The notes below the pieces were generated by a model. It worked only from the letters and a program-made list of their open reading frames with translations. It did no database searches and had not been told where the DNA came from. A DNA stretch of 64,000 bases from Aldehydirespirator sp965116965 (lineage in GTDB: Bacteria > Actinomycetota > Acidimicrobiia > Acidimicrobiales > Aldehydirespiratoraceae): the NCBI GenBank assembly GCA_965116965.1, contig OZ220743.1:434001-498000 (forward strand), read 5' to 3'. Shown in pieces: positions 25,394 through 34,178 of this stretch. A program made the translations under genes and the position numbers. How positions within the stretch are numbered: position 1 is the first letter of the stretch; the number at the start of each line of letters is the position of its first letter.

Positions 25394-25423
25394 CGGCGTC
25401 GAGCCTACGAACCGGGGTCGGAT

Positions 25424-26791
25424 TCAGAACAGGGTGAGGTACTGGTCGACCTCTCCTGCGGTGACCACATGGTGGTGGGCCAGGAACTCCTCGCGCTTCA
25501 CCTTCACGTAGTAGTCGCGGTATGGGCCCTCGGCGGTGTCGCCGAGCCCCCGGGCGATTACGTCATTGGACGCGAGCCGGTCGGCGGCGTGCAGCAGTGT
25601 GGGCGGCAGGGCCTCGATGCCCTTGGCCGCGATCTCCTCGGCCGACAGCGTGTACAGGTTGTCGGTGTTGGGCTCGCCCGGGTCGAGGTCGCGGTCGATG
25701 CCGTCGAGGCCGCAGGCCAGGGTGGCCGCGAACATCAGGTACGGGTTGGCCGCGCCGTCCCCCAGGCGGATCTCGATGCGGTCGGGCTCGGGCACCCGGA
25801 TCATCTGGGTGCGGTTGTTGCCCCCGTACACCGCGTAGGCCGGAGCCCAGGTGGCCCCCGAGGTGGGCGCGCCCACCCCCATGCGCTTGTAGGAGTTCAC
25901 GATGGGGCACATCACCGCCACCAGCGACGAGGCGTGGTCGATGATCCCGGCGGTGAACTTGTAGGCCGTGTCGCTCAAGCCCAGGCCCTTGGTGTCGGGT
26001 CCGCCGGCGCCCCCGCCGATGAACAGCGGCTCGTCGGTGTCGGCCGACCACAGGCTCGCGTGGATGTGCAGGCCGTTGCCGGTCTTGTCGGCGAACGGCT
26101 TGGGCATGAACGTGGCGTAGCGGCCGTCGCGCTGGGCCAGGGTGTGCACCATGAGCCGGAACAGGATGAGCCGGTCGGCGGTGGTCAACGCGTCGGAGTA
26201 CTGCCAGTTCTGCTCGTACTGCCCGTTGGCGTCCTCGTGGTCGTTGGCGTAGTTGCCCCAGCCCATGGCGTCGAGGTTCTTGGACACCGCGGTGAGGTGG
26301 GGCAGCATCCGGGTCAGGCCCTTGGCGTCGTAGCAGGGCAGCGACATGGTGTCGCGGTCGTCGGCCACCGAGATGGAGCCGTCGTCGTTGCGGACCACCA
26401 GCGAGTACTCGGCCTCCACCCCGCACTTGAACACGATGTTGCGCTCGGCTGCCGCCTCCATCGCCCGGCGCAGGATCACCCTCGGCGCGTACGGCCACAG
26501 CTCGCCCTCCACAGTGGGGTCGCACTGCATGGCGGCCACATTGGGCTGCCATGGCAGTTGGGTGTACGACGCCGGGTCGGGAAGGGCCAGGATGTCGGGG
26601 CTGGAGGGGTCCTGGCCCATGGGGCCGGCCGCGAAGCCCGCGAACCCGGCCCCGTCGCTCATCAGTCCCTCGAGGGCGCCTACCGGCACGAGCTTGGCGC
26701 ACGGCTTGCCGTGCATCTCCACGAACATGGCGTAGATGAACTCCACGCCGTCGGCTTCCACCCGGCTCCGGATCTCGTCGAGCGCGCTCAT
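25424..26791 (-). CDS. gmaS: Type III glutamine synthetase-family enzyme, probable gamma-glutamylmethylamide synthetase
   Basis: This encodes 455 residues of the short GlnT/GmaS branch, not the 470-residue GlnA type. Motifs: GKPCAKLVPVGALEGLMSDG, GAGFAGFA, the glutamate-binding KCGVEAEYSLV, GNGLHIHASLW (ATP/metal) and NRTQMIRVPEPDRIEIRLGDGAANPYL. GmaS ligates methylamine to glutamate with ATP. Family membership cannot exclude a glutamine synthetase role, but length, the divergent mgsABC-like operon and the mgd-type genes upstream all support GmaS. ATG 26791 is the start. A 316-bp divergent control region follows with an unusual direct repeat. Confidence 0.8.
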   Translation of the reverse strand: MSALDEIRSRVEADGVEFIYAMFVEMHGKPCAKLVPVGALEGLMSDGAGFAGFAAGPMGQDPSSPDILALPDPASYTQLPWQPNVAAMQCDPTVEGELWPYAPRVILRRAMEAAAERNIVFKCGVEAEYSLVVRNDDGSISVADDRDTMSLPCYDAKGLTRMLPHLTAVSKNLDAMGWGNYANDHEDANGQYEQNWQYSDALTTADRLILFRLMVHTLAQRDGRYATFMPKPFADKTGNGLHIHASLWSADTDEPLFIGGGAGGPDTKGLGLSDTAYKFTAGIIDHASSLVAVMCPIVNSYKRMGVGAPTSGATWAPAYAVYGGNNRTQMIRVPEPDRIEIRLGDGAANPYLMFAATLACGLDGIDRDLDPGEPNTDNLYTLSAEEIAAKGIEALPPTLLHAADRLASNDVIARGLGDTAEGPYRDYYVKVKREEFLAHHHVVTAGEVDQYLTLF

Positions 26792-26927
26792 GTGGTTCCC
26801 CCTGTGGTCGTGCCGTCATCGGCTGGGTCGCGGCAGCCGAGAGTAGTCAACGATCCCGTTGCTAGGGAATTGGCGCGCGAGACACGGCTCGAGTCGCCTG
26901 GCCCAGAGGCCGAGCCTGCGAGGCCGT

Positions 26928-26967
26928 GGCCCGAGCGGCTCGTGAGCGAAGCGAGCAGGAGCGGGGA
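26928..26967 (+). repeat. Dispersed 40-bp intergenic repeat, copy 5
   Basis: A diverged copy (GTGAGCGAAGCGAGCAGGAG core) preceded by GAGGCCGTGG, as in other copies. It lies in the gmaS/mgsA divergent gap. Confidence 0.65.
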
Positions 26968-26984
26968 TGATGTCGCCCGGGGGC

Positions 26985-27073
26985 GCGCCGGGCGCTACCG
27001 TGCGGGCCGGACCGAGCGCACGAGCCTTGCGGGTGCGTGCCATAGGCGCCGGGCGCTACCGTGCGGGCCGGAC
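26985..27073. repeat. 28-bp perfect direct repeat in the gmaS/mgs control region
   Basis: Copies at 26985-27012 and 27046-27073 (61 bp apart) start with the palindrome GCGCCGGGCGC and continue CTACCGTGCGGGCCGGAC. They are absent elsewhere in the window as far as I can see. The position between divergent promoters makes a regulator site plausible; a simple small duplication is the alternative. Confidence 0.65.
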
Positions 27074-27107
27074 TTTGCCAGGTAGAGCACTTCGGGGGAC
27101 AAGCGGT

Positions 27108-28007
27108 ATGTGCGGGATCGTGGGCCTGTTCTGCAAGACCGAGACCCATCGTCACGAGTTGGGCCGGCTGACCGCGGTGATGCTGCGGGAGATGCGTGAC
27201 CGGGGTCCTGACAGTGCCGGGTTCGCGTCGTATGACGCGGGTACGCCGGACCGCACCCGTATAACCGTGCTGGCCGAGGGCGTCACGGTGGACTGGGGTC
27301 CGGTGTCGGCCGCGCTGGAGGGCGTGCTGGGCGCCGAGGTCACCGTACGGGCCGTTCACGACCACGCCGTGTTCTCCACCGGCGGTGACGGCCGGGCCGC
27401 CCGCCGGTGGATCATCGACAACGTGGCCGGGGCCACGGTGTTGAGCTACGGCTCCCAGATCGAGCTGTACAAGGCGGTCGGCGACCCCGACCTAGTGGCC
27501 GAGCGCTACGACCTGGCCTCCCGGACCGGCACCCATGCCTTGGCCCACACCCGGATGGCCACCGAGTCGGCGGTCACCACCAACGGCTCGCACCCGTTCG
27601 CCACCGGCGCCGACACCTGCCTGGTGCACAACGGGTCGCTGTCCAACCACAACCGGCTGCGGCGGTTCCTCGAGGGCCACGGCGAGTCGTTCCAGACCGA
27701 GAACGACTCGGAGGTGGCCGCCGGCTACCTGTCGTGGAGGATCCGCTCCGGCGACACGATCTCGCAGGCGCTGGAGGGGGCCCTCAGCGACCTTGACGGG
27801 TTCTACACGTTCGCCATCGGGGTGGCCGACGGGTTCGCCATCTTGCGCGACCCCATCGCCTGCAAGCCGGCGGTGGTGGCCGAGACCGGTGACTGGGTGG
27901 CCATGTCGTCTGAGTACCGGGCCATCGCCCGCCTGCCCGGCGCGGCCGACGCCGAGGTGTGGGAGCCGGAGCCGGCCCGCATCTATACCTGGAGCCTGGC
28001 CGCGTGA
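27108..28007 (+). CDS. mgsA: Class II glutamine amidotransferase, N-methylglutamate synthase subunit A-like
   Basis: A 299-residue Ntn-hydrolase glutaminase. It starts MCGIVGLFCKT, with Cys2 as the N-terminal nucleophile after methionine removal. RDRGPDSAGFASYD and LVHNGSLSNHNRLR are the usual glutaminase loops. No synthetase domain is fused. The ATG at 27108 has a GGGGGAC ribosome site. With the two following genes it forms a split glutamate-synthase-like complex (GlxB/MgsA, GlxC/MgsB, GlxD/MgsC). In methylotrophs MgsABC makes N-methylglutamate from methylamine or gamma-glutamylmethylamide and glutamate. Divergent gmaS supports this role. Confidence 0.85.
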   Translation: MCGIVGLFCKTETHRHELGRLTAVMLREMRDRGPDSAGFASYDAGTPDRTRITVLAEGVTVDWGPVSAALEGVLGAEVTVRAVHDHAVFSTGGDGRAARRWIIDNVAGATVLSYGSQIELYKAVGDPDLVAERYDLASRTGTHALAHTRMATESAVTTNGSHPFATGADTCLVHNGSLSNHNRLRRFLEGHGESFQTENDSEVAAGYLSWRIRSGDTISQALEGALSDLDGFYTFAIGVADGFAILRDPIACKPAVVAETGDWVAMSSEYRAIARLPGAADAEVWEPEPARIYTWSLAA

Positions 28008-28086
28008 CCGGGCTGCGTCTCGTTCTGTTCGCGTATTCCCGGTGTATGCCCGAAAAAGCGCACACAGACCGCGGGGACCTGGACGC

Positions 28087-28797
28087 GTGACCACGTTCGA
28101 CCTGTCGACGGCAACCCGGCGAGACCTCAACCAAGCCCTGCACGACGCCGCCGACGGTGATTCCTTCGAGGTGACCAACCCCCGGGGGGCCCACGCGGTG
28201 GCCTGTGGCGTCACCGCCGAGATCGACGTGGTGGTGCGGGGCTCGGTGGGCTACTACTGCGCGGGGATGCACCAGCGGGGCCGCGTCCTGGTGGAGGGCA
28301 ACGCCAGCACCGGGCTGGCCGAGAACATCATGTCGGGGAGGGTGCACATCACCGGCAACGCCACCATGTCGGCCGGCGCCACCGGCTGTGGCGGCTTGGT
28401 AGTGGTGGGCGGCAACGCCGGCGCCCGCTGTGGAATCTCCATGAAGGGGGCCGACATCGTCGTCGGGGGCAATGTCGGCCACATGAGCGCGTTCATGGCC
28501 CAGGCCGGGAACCTGGTGGTGTGCGGCGACGCCGCCGCGGACTTGGGGGACTCCATCTACGAGGCGCAGATCTTCGTGCGGGGCGCCGTCGAGTCCTTGG
28601 GCGCCGACTGCATCGAGAAGGAGATGCGTCCCATCCACGTCGACACGCTCACCCGGCTGCTGGCCGCGGCGTCCCCGGTAGGGGACGGCGTCGACGTGTC
28701 CGATTTCCGCCGCTACGGCTCGGCCCGCCGCCTCTACAACTTCACCATCGACGACGTGGACGCCCTTGAGGCCGAGCGGACGGGAGCGGTGGGATGA
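28087..28797 (+). CDS. mgsB: GXGXG-domain protein, N-methylglutamate synthase subunit B-like
   Basis: 236 residues forming a stand-alone beta-helix like the C-terminal domain of glutamate synthase. Repeated glycine turns are visible: GRVLVEGNASTGLAENI, GRVHITGNATMSAGATGCGG, LVVVGGNAGARCG, DIVVGGNVGHMSAF. The role is structural coupling of ammonia or amine transfer between glutaminase and FMN subunits. The GTG at 28087 is used; a longer open frame upstream is the shadow of mgsA. Length matches GlxC/MgsB proteins. Confidence 0.88.
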   Translation: MTTFDLSTATRRDLNQALHDAADGDSFEVTNPRGAHAVACGVTAEIDVVVRGSVGYYCAGMHQRGRVLVEGNASTGLAENIMSGRVHITGNATMSAGATGCGGLVVVGGNAGARCGISMKGADIVVGGNVGHMSAFMAQAGNLVVCGDAAADLGDSIYEAQIFVRGAVESLGADCIEKEMRPIHVDTLTRLLAAASPVGDGVDVSDFRRYGSARRLYNFTIDDVDALEAERTGAVG

Positions 28798-28825
28798 GGA
28801 CTCGTGAGATGCCGAGCGAGGCCGC

Positions 28826-28865
28826 GGCCCGGACGGCCCGTGAGCGCAGCGAACAAGAGCGGGAA
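28826..28865 (+). repeat. Dispersed 40-bp intergenic repeat, copy 6
   Basis: A well-conserved copy (GTGAGCGCAGCGAACAAGAG core) within the 97-bp mgsB-mgsC gap, so it should be part of the operon transcript just upstream of the mgsC ribosome site. Confidence 0.7.
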
Positions 28866-28894
28866 GCCTTTGAGGCAGTCCAGGAGGCGGCCTG

Positions 28895-30256
28895 ATGGCC
28901 ACGCCACCGCCGGACGGCCCCGAGCCCTTGGAAGTATCGGATCCCGACTTCTGGCACCTGCGGGAGTCCTACAGCTTCGACCGCAACGTGATCGCCGAGA
29001 TCCGCCGGGCGGCCAACACCGGCATCTACCGCATCCGGGGCTGGGGGGCCAAGCGCCACCTGCCCACCCTTGACGATCTCGTGTTCCTGGGGGCGTCGAT
29101 GTCGCGCTATCCCCTGGAGGGCTACCGGGAGGCGTGCGGCACCGATGTGGTGATCGGCGAGGACCGGGCCGAGCGCCCGGTGCACCTGAAGATCCCGGTG
29201 ACCATCGCCGGCATGAGCTTCGGCTCGCTGTCGGCCCAGGCCAAGGAGGCTCTCGGCCGGGGCGCGTCGGCGGCGGGGACGTCCACCACCACCGGCGATG
29301 GCGGCATGACCGACGAGGAGCGCCGGCACTCCGCCACTCTGGTGTACCAGTACCTGCCGTCGCGCTACGGCATGAACCCCGACCATCTGCGGGTGGCCGA
29401 CGCCATCGAGGTGGTGGTGGGCCAGGGGGCCAAGCCCGGGGGCGGCGGGATGCTGCTCGGCCAGAAGATCACCGAGCGGGTGGCCGAGATGCGCACCCTG
29501 CCCGAGGGCATCGACCAGCGCTCAGCCTGTCGCCACCCCGACTGGACCGGCCCCGACGACCTCGAGATCAAGATCGGCGAACTGCGGGAGATCACCGACT
29601 GGCAGGTGCCGGTCTACGTGAAGGTGGGCGCGGCCCGCCCCTACTACGACACTGCGCTGGCGGTGAAGGCCGGCGCCGACGCGGTGGTGGTGGACGGCAT
29701 GCAGGGCGGCACCGCGGCCACCCAGGACGTGTTCATCGAGCATGTCGGCATTCCCACCCTGGCCGCCATCGGCGAGTCGGTGCGGGCTCTGCGGGAGCTC
29801 GGCGTGCACCGCCGCGAGGTGAAGCTCATCGTCGCGGGCGGCATCCGCTCGGGCGCCGACGTGGCCAAGGCGTTGGCTCTCGGCGCCGACGCGGCCTCCA
29901 TCGGAACCGCCGCGCTGATCGCCATCGGCGACAACGACCCCGCCTACGAGGCCGAGTACCGGGCTCTGGGAACCTCGGCCGGGTTCTGGGAGGACTTCCA
30001 GGCGGGCAACGACCCGGCCGGGATCACCACCCAGGATCCCGACCTGTCGGCCCGGTTGGACCCGGTGCTGGCCGGTAGGCGGCTGGCCAACTACCTGCAG
30101 GTGCTGACCATCGAGACCCAGATCCTGGCCCGGGCCAACGGCAAGTCGCATGTCCTGAACCTGGAGCCCGAGGATCTGGCCGCTCTCACCGTCGAGGCCG
30201 CGGCCATGGCCAAGGTTCCCTTGGCAGGAACCAGCTGGGTGCCCGGCGTAGACTGA
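28895..30256 (+). CDS. mgsC: FMN-binding glutamate synthase domain protein, N-methylglutamate synthase subunit C-like
   Basis: This encodes 453 residues of the glutamate synthase FMN (TIM-barrel) domain as a separate protein, as in GlxD/MgsC. Motifs: IPVTIAGMSFGSLSAQAKEALGRGASAAGTSTTTGDGGM, GQGAKPGGGGMLLGQKIT, VYVKVGAARPYYDTALAVKAGADAVVVDGMQGGTAAT and LIVAGGIRSGADVAKALALGADA. The ATG has an AGGAGG site six bases upstream. It ends 50 bp before the first FAD/GcvT gene, so the operon may continue into the demethylase genes. Confidence 0.9.
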   Translation: MATPPPDGPEPLEVSDPDFWHLRESYSFDRNVIAEIRRAANTGIYRIRGWGAKRHLPTLDDLVFLGASMSRYPLEGYREACGTDVVIGEDRAERPVHLKIPVTIAGMSFGSLSAQAKEALGRGASAAGTSTTTGDGGMTDEERRHSATLVYQYLPSRYGMNPDHLRVADAIEVVVGQGAKPGGGGMLLGQKITERVAEMRTLPEGIDQRSACRHPDWTGPDDLEIKIGELREITDWQVPVYVKVGAARPYYDTALAVKAGADAVVVDGMQGGTAATQDVFIEHVGIPTLAAIGESVRALRELGVHRREVKLIVAGGIRSGADVAKALALGADAASIGTAALIAIGDNDPAYEAEYRALGTSAGFWEDFQAGNDPAGITTQDPDLSARLDPVLAGRRLANYLQVLTIETQILARANGKSHVLNLEPEDLAALTVEAAAMAKVPLAGTSWVPGVD

Positions 30257-30305
30257 CCTATCTGGGCCGGGCTGTCCGGGCCACTCAACCGACGGAGGGG
30301 CTCCA

Positions 30306-32765
30306 ATGGTTCAACCGCTGCCCGACCGGGCCCAGGTTGTGGTGGTTGGCGGCGGCATCGTCGGCTGCAGCGTGGCCTACCACCTGGCCCGCCGGGGCAT
30401 CACCGACGTGGTCGTGCTCGAGCAGAACAAGCTCACCGGCGGCACCACCTGGCACGCGGCCGGGCTGGTGGCCCAACTCAAGTCGACCTTCAGCCTCACC
30501 AAGCTGGCCACCTACTCGGCCCGCCTCTACGAGGCGCTGGAGGACGAGACCGGGCAGGCCACCGGCTGCCGCACGCCCGGGTCGATCTCCGTGGCCGCCG
30601 ACGCCGAGCGCTGGGAGGAGATCAGGCGGGGCGCGGCCATGGCCATGTCGGTCGGGGTCGAGACCCGCGAGATCGACATCGACGAACTGCGGGAGCGCTG
30701 GCCGCTGATCCGCACCGACGACATCGTGGGCGCGCTGTACATCCCCCGCGACGGCCACACATCCCCGGTGGACACCACCATGGCGCTGGCCAAGGGGGCC
30801 CGCAGCCGGGGAGTGCGCATCGTCGAGGACATCGCCGTCACCGGACTGCGCACCCGCGACGACGCTGTCGCCGGGGTCGACACCGAGCAGGGCAGCATCG
30901 AGACCGAGACCGTGGTGCTGGCCACCGGCATCTGGACCCGCCAGCTCGCGGCCCAGATCGGCGTCAACGTGCCGCTGCAGGCCTGCGAGCACTTCTACAT
31001 CGTCTCCGAGTCGCTGGGGCTCGACGCCGACACGCCTGTGCTGCGCGACCCCGGCAACTACACGTACTTCAAGGAGGAGACGGGCAAGCTCATGGCCGGC
31101 TTCTTCGAGCCCCGGGGCAAGGTGTGGAGCCTCGACGGCATCGGTCGCGACTTCTCGTTCGGCACCCTGGGCGAGGACTGGGACCACATTGGACCGATCT
31201 TCGAGCGGTCGATCCACCGGGTGCCGGCGCTGGGGGAGTGCGGCATCCAGCTGTTCCTCAACGGCCCGGAGGCGTTCACCCCCGACGGGGTGTACTACCT
31301 GGGCGAGTCACCCGAGGTGGACGGCTGCTTCGTGGCGGCCGGGTTCAACTCGGTGGGCATCCAGTCCGCAGGCGGGGTGGGCTGGGCCCTGGCCGACTGG
31401 ATCGCCGACCGCCATCCCCCCATGGACCTGTCGTCGGTGGACATCCGCCGAGCGTTTCCGTTCCAAGCCGACCCCGCCTACCTCTCCGAACGCGTGCCCG
31501 AGAGCCTGGGGCTGCTGTACGCCATGCACTGGCCCTTCTACCAGTACGAGAGCGCCCGGGGTCAGCGGGTGTCGCCCCTGCACGACCGCCTGGACGCGGC
31601 CGGGGCGGTGTTCGGCGAGACCGCCGGCTGGGAGCGGCCCAACTGGTACGCCACAGGTGGCCAGGCCCGGGAGTACGTCTATAGCTACGGCAAGCAGAAC
31701 TGGTGGGCCGACGCGGGTGAGGAGTGCCGGGCCGTGCGGGAGCGGGTGGCGCTGTTCGACCAGACCTCGTTCGCCAAGTTCACCGTGGACGGCCCCGACT
31801 CGCTGGCGGTGCTGGACGAGCTGAGCACCGCCCGCATCGACGTGCCGGTGGGCAAGGCGGTGTACACGCAGTGGTGCAACGACCGGGGTGGCATCGAGGC
31901 CGACCTGACCGTGACCCGCCTCGGCCTGGACCGCTTCATGGTGGTGACCGCGGCCGCGGCCCAGACCCGTGACTGGGCCCGCCTGCGCCGGGCGTGCCGG
32001 GGCCGCAATGTGGAGATCTCCGACATCACCGGGCACTGGGCCATGATCGGGCTGATGGGTCCCAAGTCCCGCTTCGTGCTGGCCCCGCTCATCGACGCGT
32101 CGCTCACCAACACCGACTTCCCGTTCGGCACGTCCCAGCGCATCGACGTCGCCGGCATCGACGTGCTGGCCCTGCGCATGAGCTACGTGGGCGAGCTCGG
32201 CTGGGAGTTGTACCTGCCCAACGAGCACGCGGTGGAGCTGTACGACGCTCTGATGGCGTCGGGCGAGCCCCACGGCCTGACCCTGGCCGGCTATCACGCC
32301 ATGAACACGCTGCGTCTCGAGTCGGGCTACCGGCACTGGGGTCACGACATCACTGACGAGGACACGCCGATCGAGGCCGGACTGGGCTTCACAGTCGGCT
32401 GGGACAAGCCCAACCCCTGGAACGGCCGGACCGCGCTGGAGAACCAGCGGGAACAGCCCCGCAACAAGCGCCTGATCCAGTTCCGGCTGGAGCACCCCGA
32501 AATGCTGTGCTACCACGACGACCCGATCCTGCGGAACGGCGAGCCGGTGGGCAGCACCACGTCTTCGATGTGGAGCTACGTCGAGGATCGTTGCCTGGCC
32601 ATGGGCTACCTGCACCGGCCCGGCGACGAGGGCGTGGTCCAGGACTGGCTCGACGCCGGCGCCTTCGAGATCAACATCGGCGGCGAGTTCGTGCCGGCCA
32701 CCCCGTCGATCCGCAGCTTCTACGATCCCCGCAACCAGAGAGTCCGCCTGGAGGACGGCCCCTAG
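30306..32765 (+). CDS. FAD-dependent demethylase with C-terminal GcvT domain (DMGDH/SARDH-like), first paralogue
   Basis: An 819-residue two-part enzyme. The N-terminal half is a DAO-fold FAD domain (VVVVGGGIVGCSVAYHLA, residues 11-28). GGTTWHAAGL contains His50, which in DMGDH relatives carries covalent FAD. The C-terminal half (from about 430) is an aminomethyltransferase fold with a THF-binding pocket (YVGELGWELYLPNEHAVELYDALM). The family oxidatively demethylates dimethylglycine, sarcosine or related N-methyl compounds. Strong ribosome site GGAGGGG. It follows mgsC on the same strand and has a second paralogue at 34179. Exact substrate unknown. Confidence 0.88.
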   Translation: MVQPLPDRAQVVVVGGGIVGCSVAYHLARRGITDVVVLEQNKLTGGTTWHAAGLVAQLKSTFSLTKLATYSARLYEALEDETGQATGCRTPGSISVAADAERWEEIRRGAAMAMSVGVETREIDIDELRERWPLIRTDDIVGALYIPRDGHTSPVDTTMALAKGARSRGVRIVEDIAVTGLRTRDDAVAGVDTEQGSIETETVVLATGIWTRQLAAQIGVNVPLQACEHFYIVSESLGLDADTPVLRDPGNYTYFKEETGKLMAGFFEPRGKVWSLDGIGRDFSFGTLGEDWDHIGPIFERSIHRVPALGECGIQLFLNGPEAFTPDGVYYLGESPEVDGCFVAAGFNSVGIQSAGGVGWALADWIADRHPPMDLSSVDIRRAFPFQADPAYLSERVPESLGLLYAMHWPFYQYESARGQRVSPLHDRLDAAGAVFGETAGWERPNWYATGGQAREYVYSYGKQNWWADAGEECRAVRERVALFDQTSFAKFTVDGPDSLAVLDELSTARIDVPVGKAVYTQWCNDRGGIEADLTVTRLGLDRFMVVTAAAAQTRDWARLRRACRGRNVEISDITGHWAMIGLMGPKSRFVLAPLIDASLTNTDFPFGTSQRIDVAGIDVLALRMSYVGELGWELYLPNEHAVELYDALMASGEPHGLTLAGYHAMNTLRLESGYRHWGHDITDEDTPIEAGLGFTVGWDKPNPWNGRTALENQREQPRNKRLIQFRLEHPEMLCYHDDPILRNGEPVGSTTSSMWSYVEDRCLAMGYLHRPGDEGVVQDWLDAGAFEINIGGEFVPATPSIRSFYDPRNQRVRLEDGP

Positions 32766-32768
32766 CCG

Positions 32769-32951
32769 TCACGCGGTTGCGGCCGGGGGCAGCCTGGACT
32801 TGTAGGCCTCCATCAGGCGCGGGAACCACCTGTTCCAGAACTCGGTCGATGTCTCGCCCAGGGAGCGGTCGATCTCGATGGCGAAGGACTGCATCAGCTG
32901 GGAGTTGGCGAACAGCTCGCTGTGAGCGCTGACCGCCGAGTGGGCCGCCAT
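32769..32951 (-). CDS. Short hypothetical ORF convergent with the demethylase
   Basis: 60 codons with normal high-GC third positions and protein-like composition (MAAHSAVSAHSELFANSQLM..., EFWNRWFPRLMEAYKSRLPP). The first in-frame start is ATG 32951; a TAG lies shortly upstream, and no good ribosome site is seen. It could be a small gene or the tail of a lost gene. It occupies most of the gap before the Rieske gene. Confidence 0.35.
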   Translation of the reverse strand: MAAHSAVSAHSELFANSQLMQSFAIEIDRSLGETSTEFWNRWFPRLMEAYKSRLPPAATA

Positions 32952-32986
32952 GAAGGCCCGCCGGGCCCGCTTCTAAGCTGACTGTC

Positions 32987-34099
32987 ATGACCGCAACCAG
33001 AGTGGCTTTCGATCCACAGCACGCGCTTCCCAATGCCTTCTACCGCGACCCGGTTGTCCACGCGGCCGAGATGGCCGGCATCTGGCACGGCGACTGGGTG
33101 TTCGTCACCACCGAGGACGCCATCAGCGCACGTGGTGACCAGTTGCCGGTCATCGTCGGCGATCAGCCGGTGCTGCTTCTGCGCAGCCAGGAGGGCGAAC
33201 TCCGCGCCTTGTCCAACCTGTGCGCCCACCGGGGCACGTTGTTGGTGGAGCGTCCGGCCAAGGCCAAGCGCATCCAGTGTCCCTACCACGCCTGGACCTA
33301 CAACGACCGCGGCCGGCTGCTGGCGGCGCCGTTCACATCGAAGGACGACGTCGACAAGGCCGCGCACTGCCTGCCGGAGTACCGGGCCGAGTCGTGGCAC
33401 GGGCTGGTCTTCGTGAGCCTCAACCCGGCGGCAGAGCCGCTGACCGGGCGGTTCGCGGCGGTGGAGCCCCACGTGGCCGAGCGTGGCTTCGACGAACTGC
33501 ACCACTACTCGGGCTACCAGGAGACGCAGGAATGGGACTGCAACTGGAAGCTGGCCATCGTCAACGCCATGGAGAGCTACCACCTGTTCCAGGTCCACCC
33601 CAAGACGCTCGAGCCGCACACGCCCACCCGGGACGCCTACTACATCACGGGCTCGGCCCGGGCCACCGCCACCGGCGGCCGCGTCGAGGGGGCGGACGAC
33701 TATCTGCTCGTCAGCCTGCCACCCAACTTTGTCGGCGTGTTCACCGCGGGCAGCTTCCTCTGGCAGGCGGTGCATCCCATCGGCATCGACCGGTGTGCGG
33801 TGCGCACCGGCGGAGCGTTCAGCTCGGTCCCGCGGGGTTCCTCTAGCAGCCGGTTCGCCAAGTGGATCAACCGGACCATGGGTTCGGGGTACTCGCTGCC
33901 CGACTTCCTGCCGGAGGACAAGGCCATCTGCGAGCGGGGCCAGAGGGGCGCCTCCGGCGACTTCTCGCCCGGGCGGCTCGTCCCCGCCGAGCGGGTCGTC
34001 GCCGACTTCGGCCACTACCTCGACTGGCGGCTCAACCACGTCGAGCCGCCCGACGTCCACACGGAGGCAAACCGACTCCCTTCCGTTCCGGCTACCTGA
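32987..34099 (+). CDS. Rieske [2Fe-2S] non-heme iron oxygenase, alpha subunit type
   Basis: A 370-residue ring-hydroxylating-type oxygenase. The Rieske centre is C79-x-H81...C98-x2-H101 (CAHRG...CPYHAW). The mononuclear iron region has NAMESYHLFQVHP. Relatives without a beta subunit include glycine betaine monooxygenase (GbcA), stachydrine demethylase and carnitine oxygenase, which remove a methyl or the trimethylamine group from quaternary amines. The neighbours (FAD/GcvT demethylases, MttB homologue, ferredoxin) favour such a substrate. No reductase gene is in the cluster; the ferredoxin at 38308 could supply electrons. Confidence 0.85.
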   Translation: MTATRVAFDPQHALPNAFYRDPVVHAAEMAGIWHGDWVFVTTEDAISARGDQLPVIVGDQPVLLLRSQEGELRALSNLCAHRGTLLVERPAKAKRIQCPYHAWTYNDRGRLLAAPFTSKDDVDKAAHCLPEYRAESWHGLVFVSLNPAAEPLTGRFAAVEPHVAERGFDELHHYSGYQETQEWDCNWKLAIVNAMESYHLFQVHPKTLEPHTPTRDAYYITGSARATATGGRVEGADDYLLVSLPPNFVGVFTAGSFLWQAVHPIGIDRCAVRTGGAFSSVPRGSSSSRFAKWINRTMGSGYSLPDFLPEDKAICERGQRGASGDFSPGRLVPAERVVADFGHYLDWRLNHVEPPDVHTEANRLPSVPAT

Positions 34100-34178
34100 G
34101 GGGCTGCGCCGCAACTACACTCCCGGTTCGCCGCGGCGGACCGACGCGGCTCGGGTGCGCACACTCTCAGGAGGGGCC

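Larger units (their letters stand above)
26792..27107. promoter_or_regulatory. Divergent control region gmaS / mgsABC
   Basis: This 316-bp gene-free region separates the two divergent transcription units. It holds one 40-bp dispersed repeat (26928-26967) and a perfect 28-bp direct repeat at 26985-27012 and 27046-27073. A ribosome site (TCGGGGGAC) precedes the mgsA ATG. No clear -35/-10 pair stands out on either strand. Confidence 0.55.

Noticed and set aside
25424..26791. Ordinary housekeeping glutamine synthetase GlnA
   Set aside because: The sequence style (AKLVPVGALEGLMSDGAGFAG), length and mgs/mgd neighbours fit the GlnT/GmaS branch better, though this is not proven.
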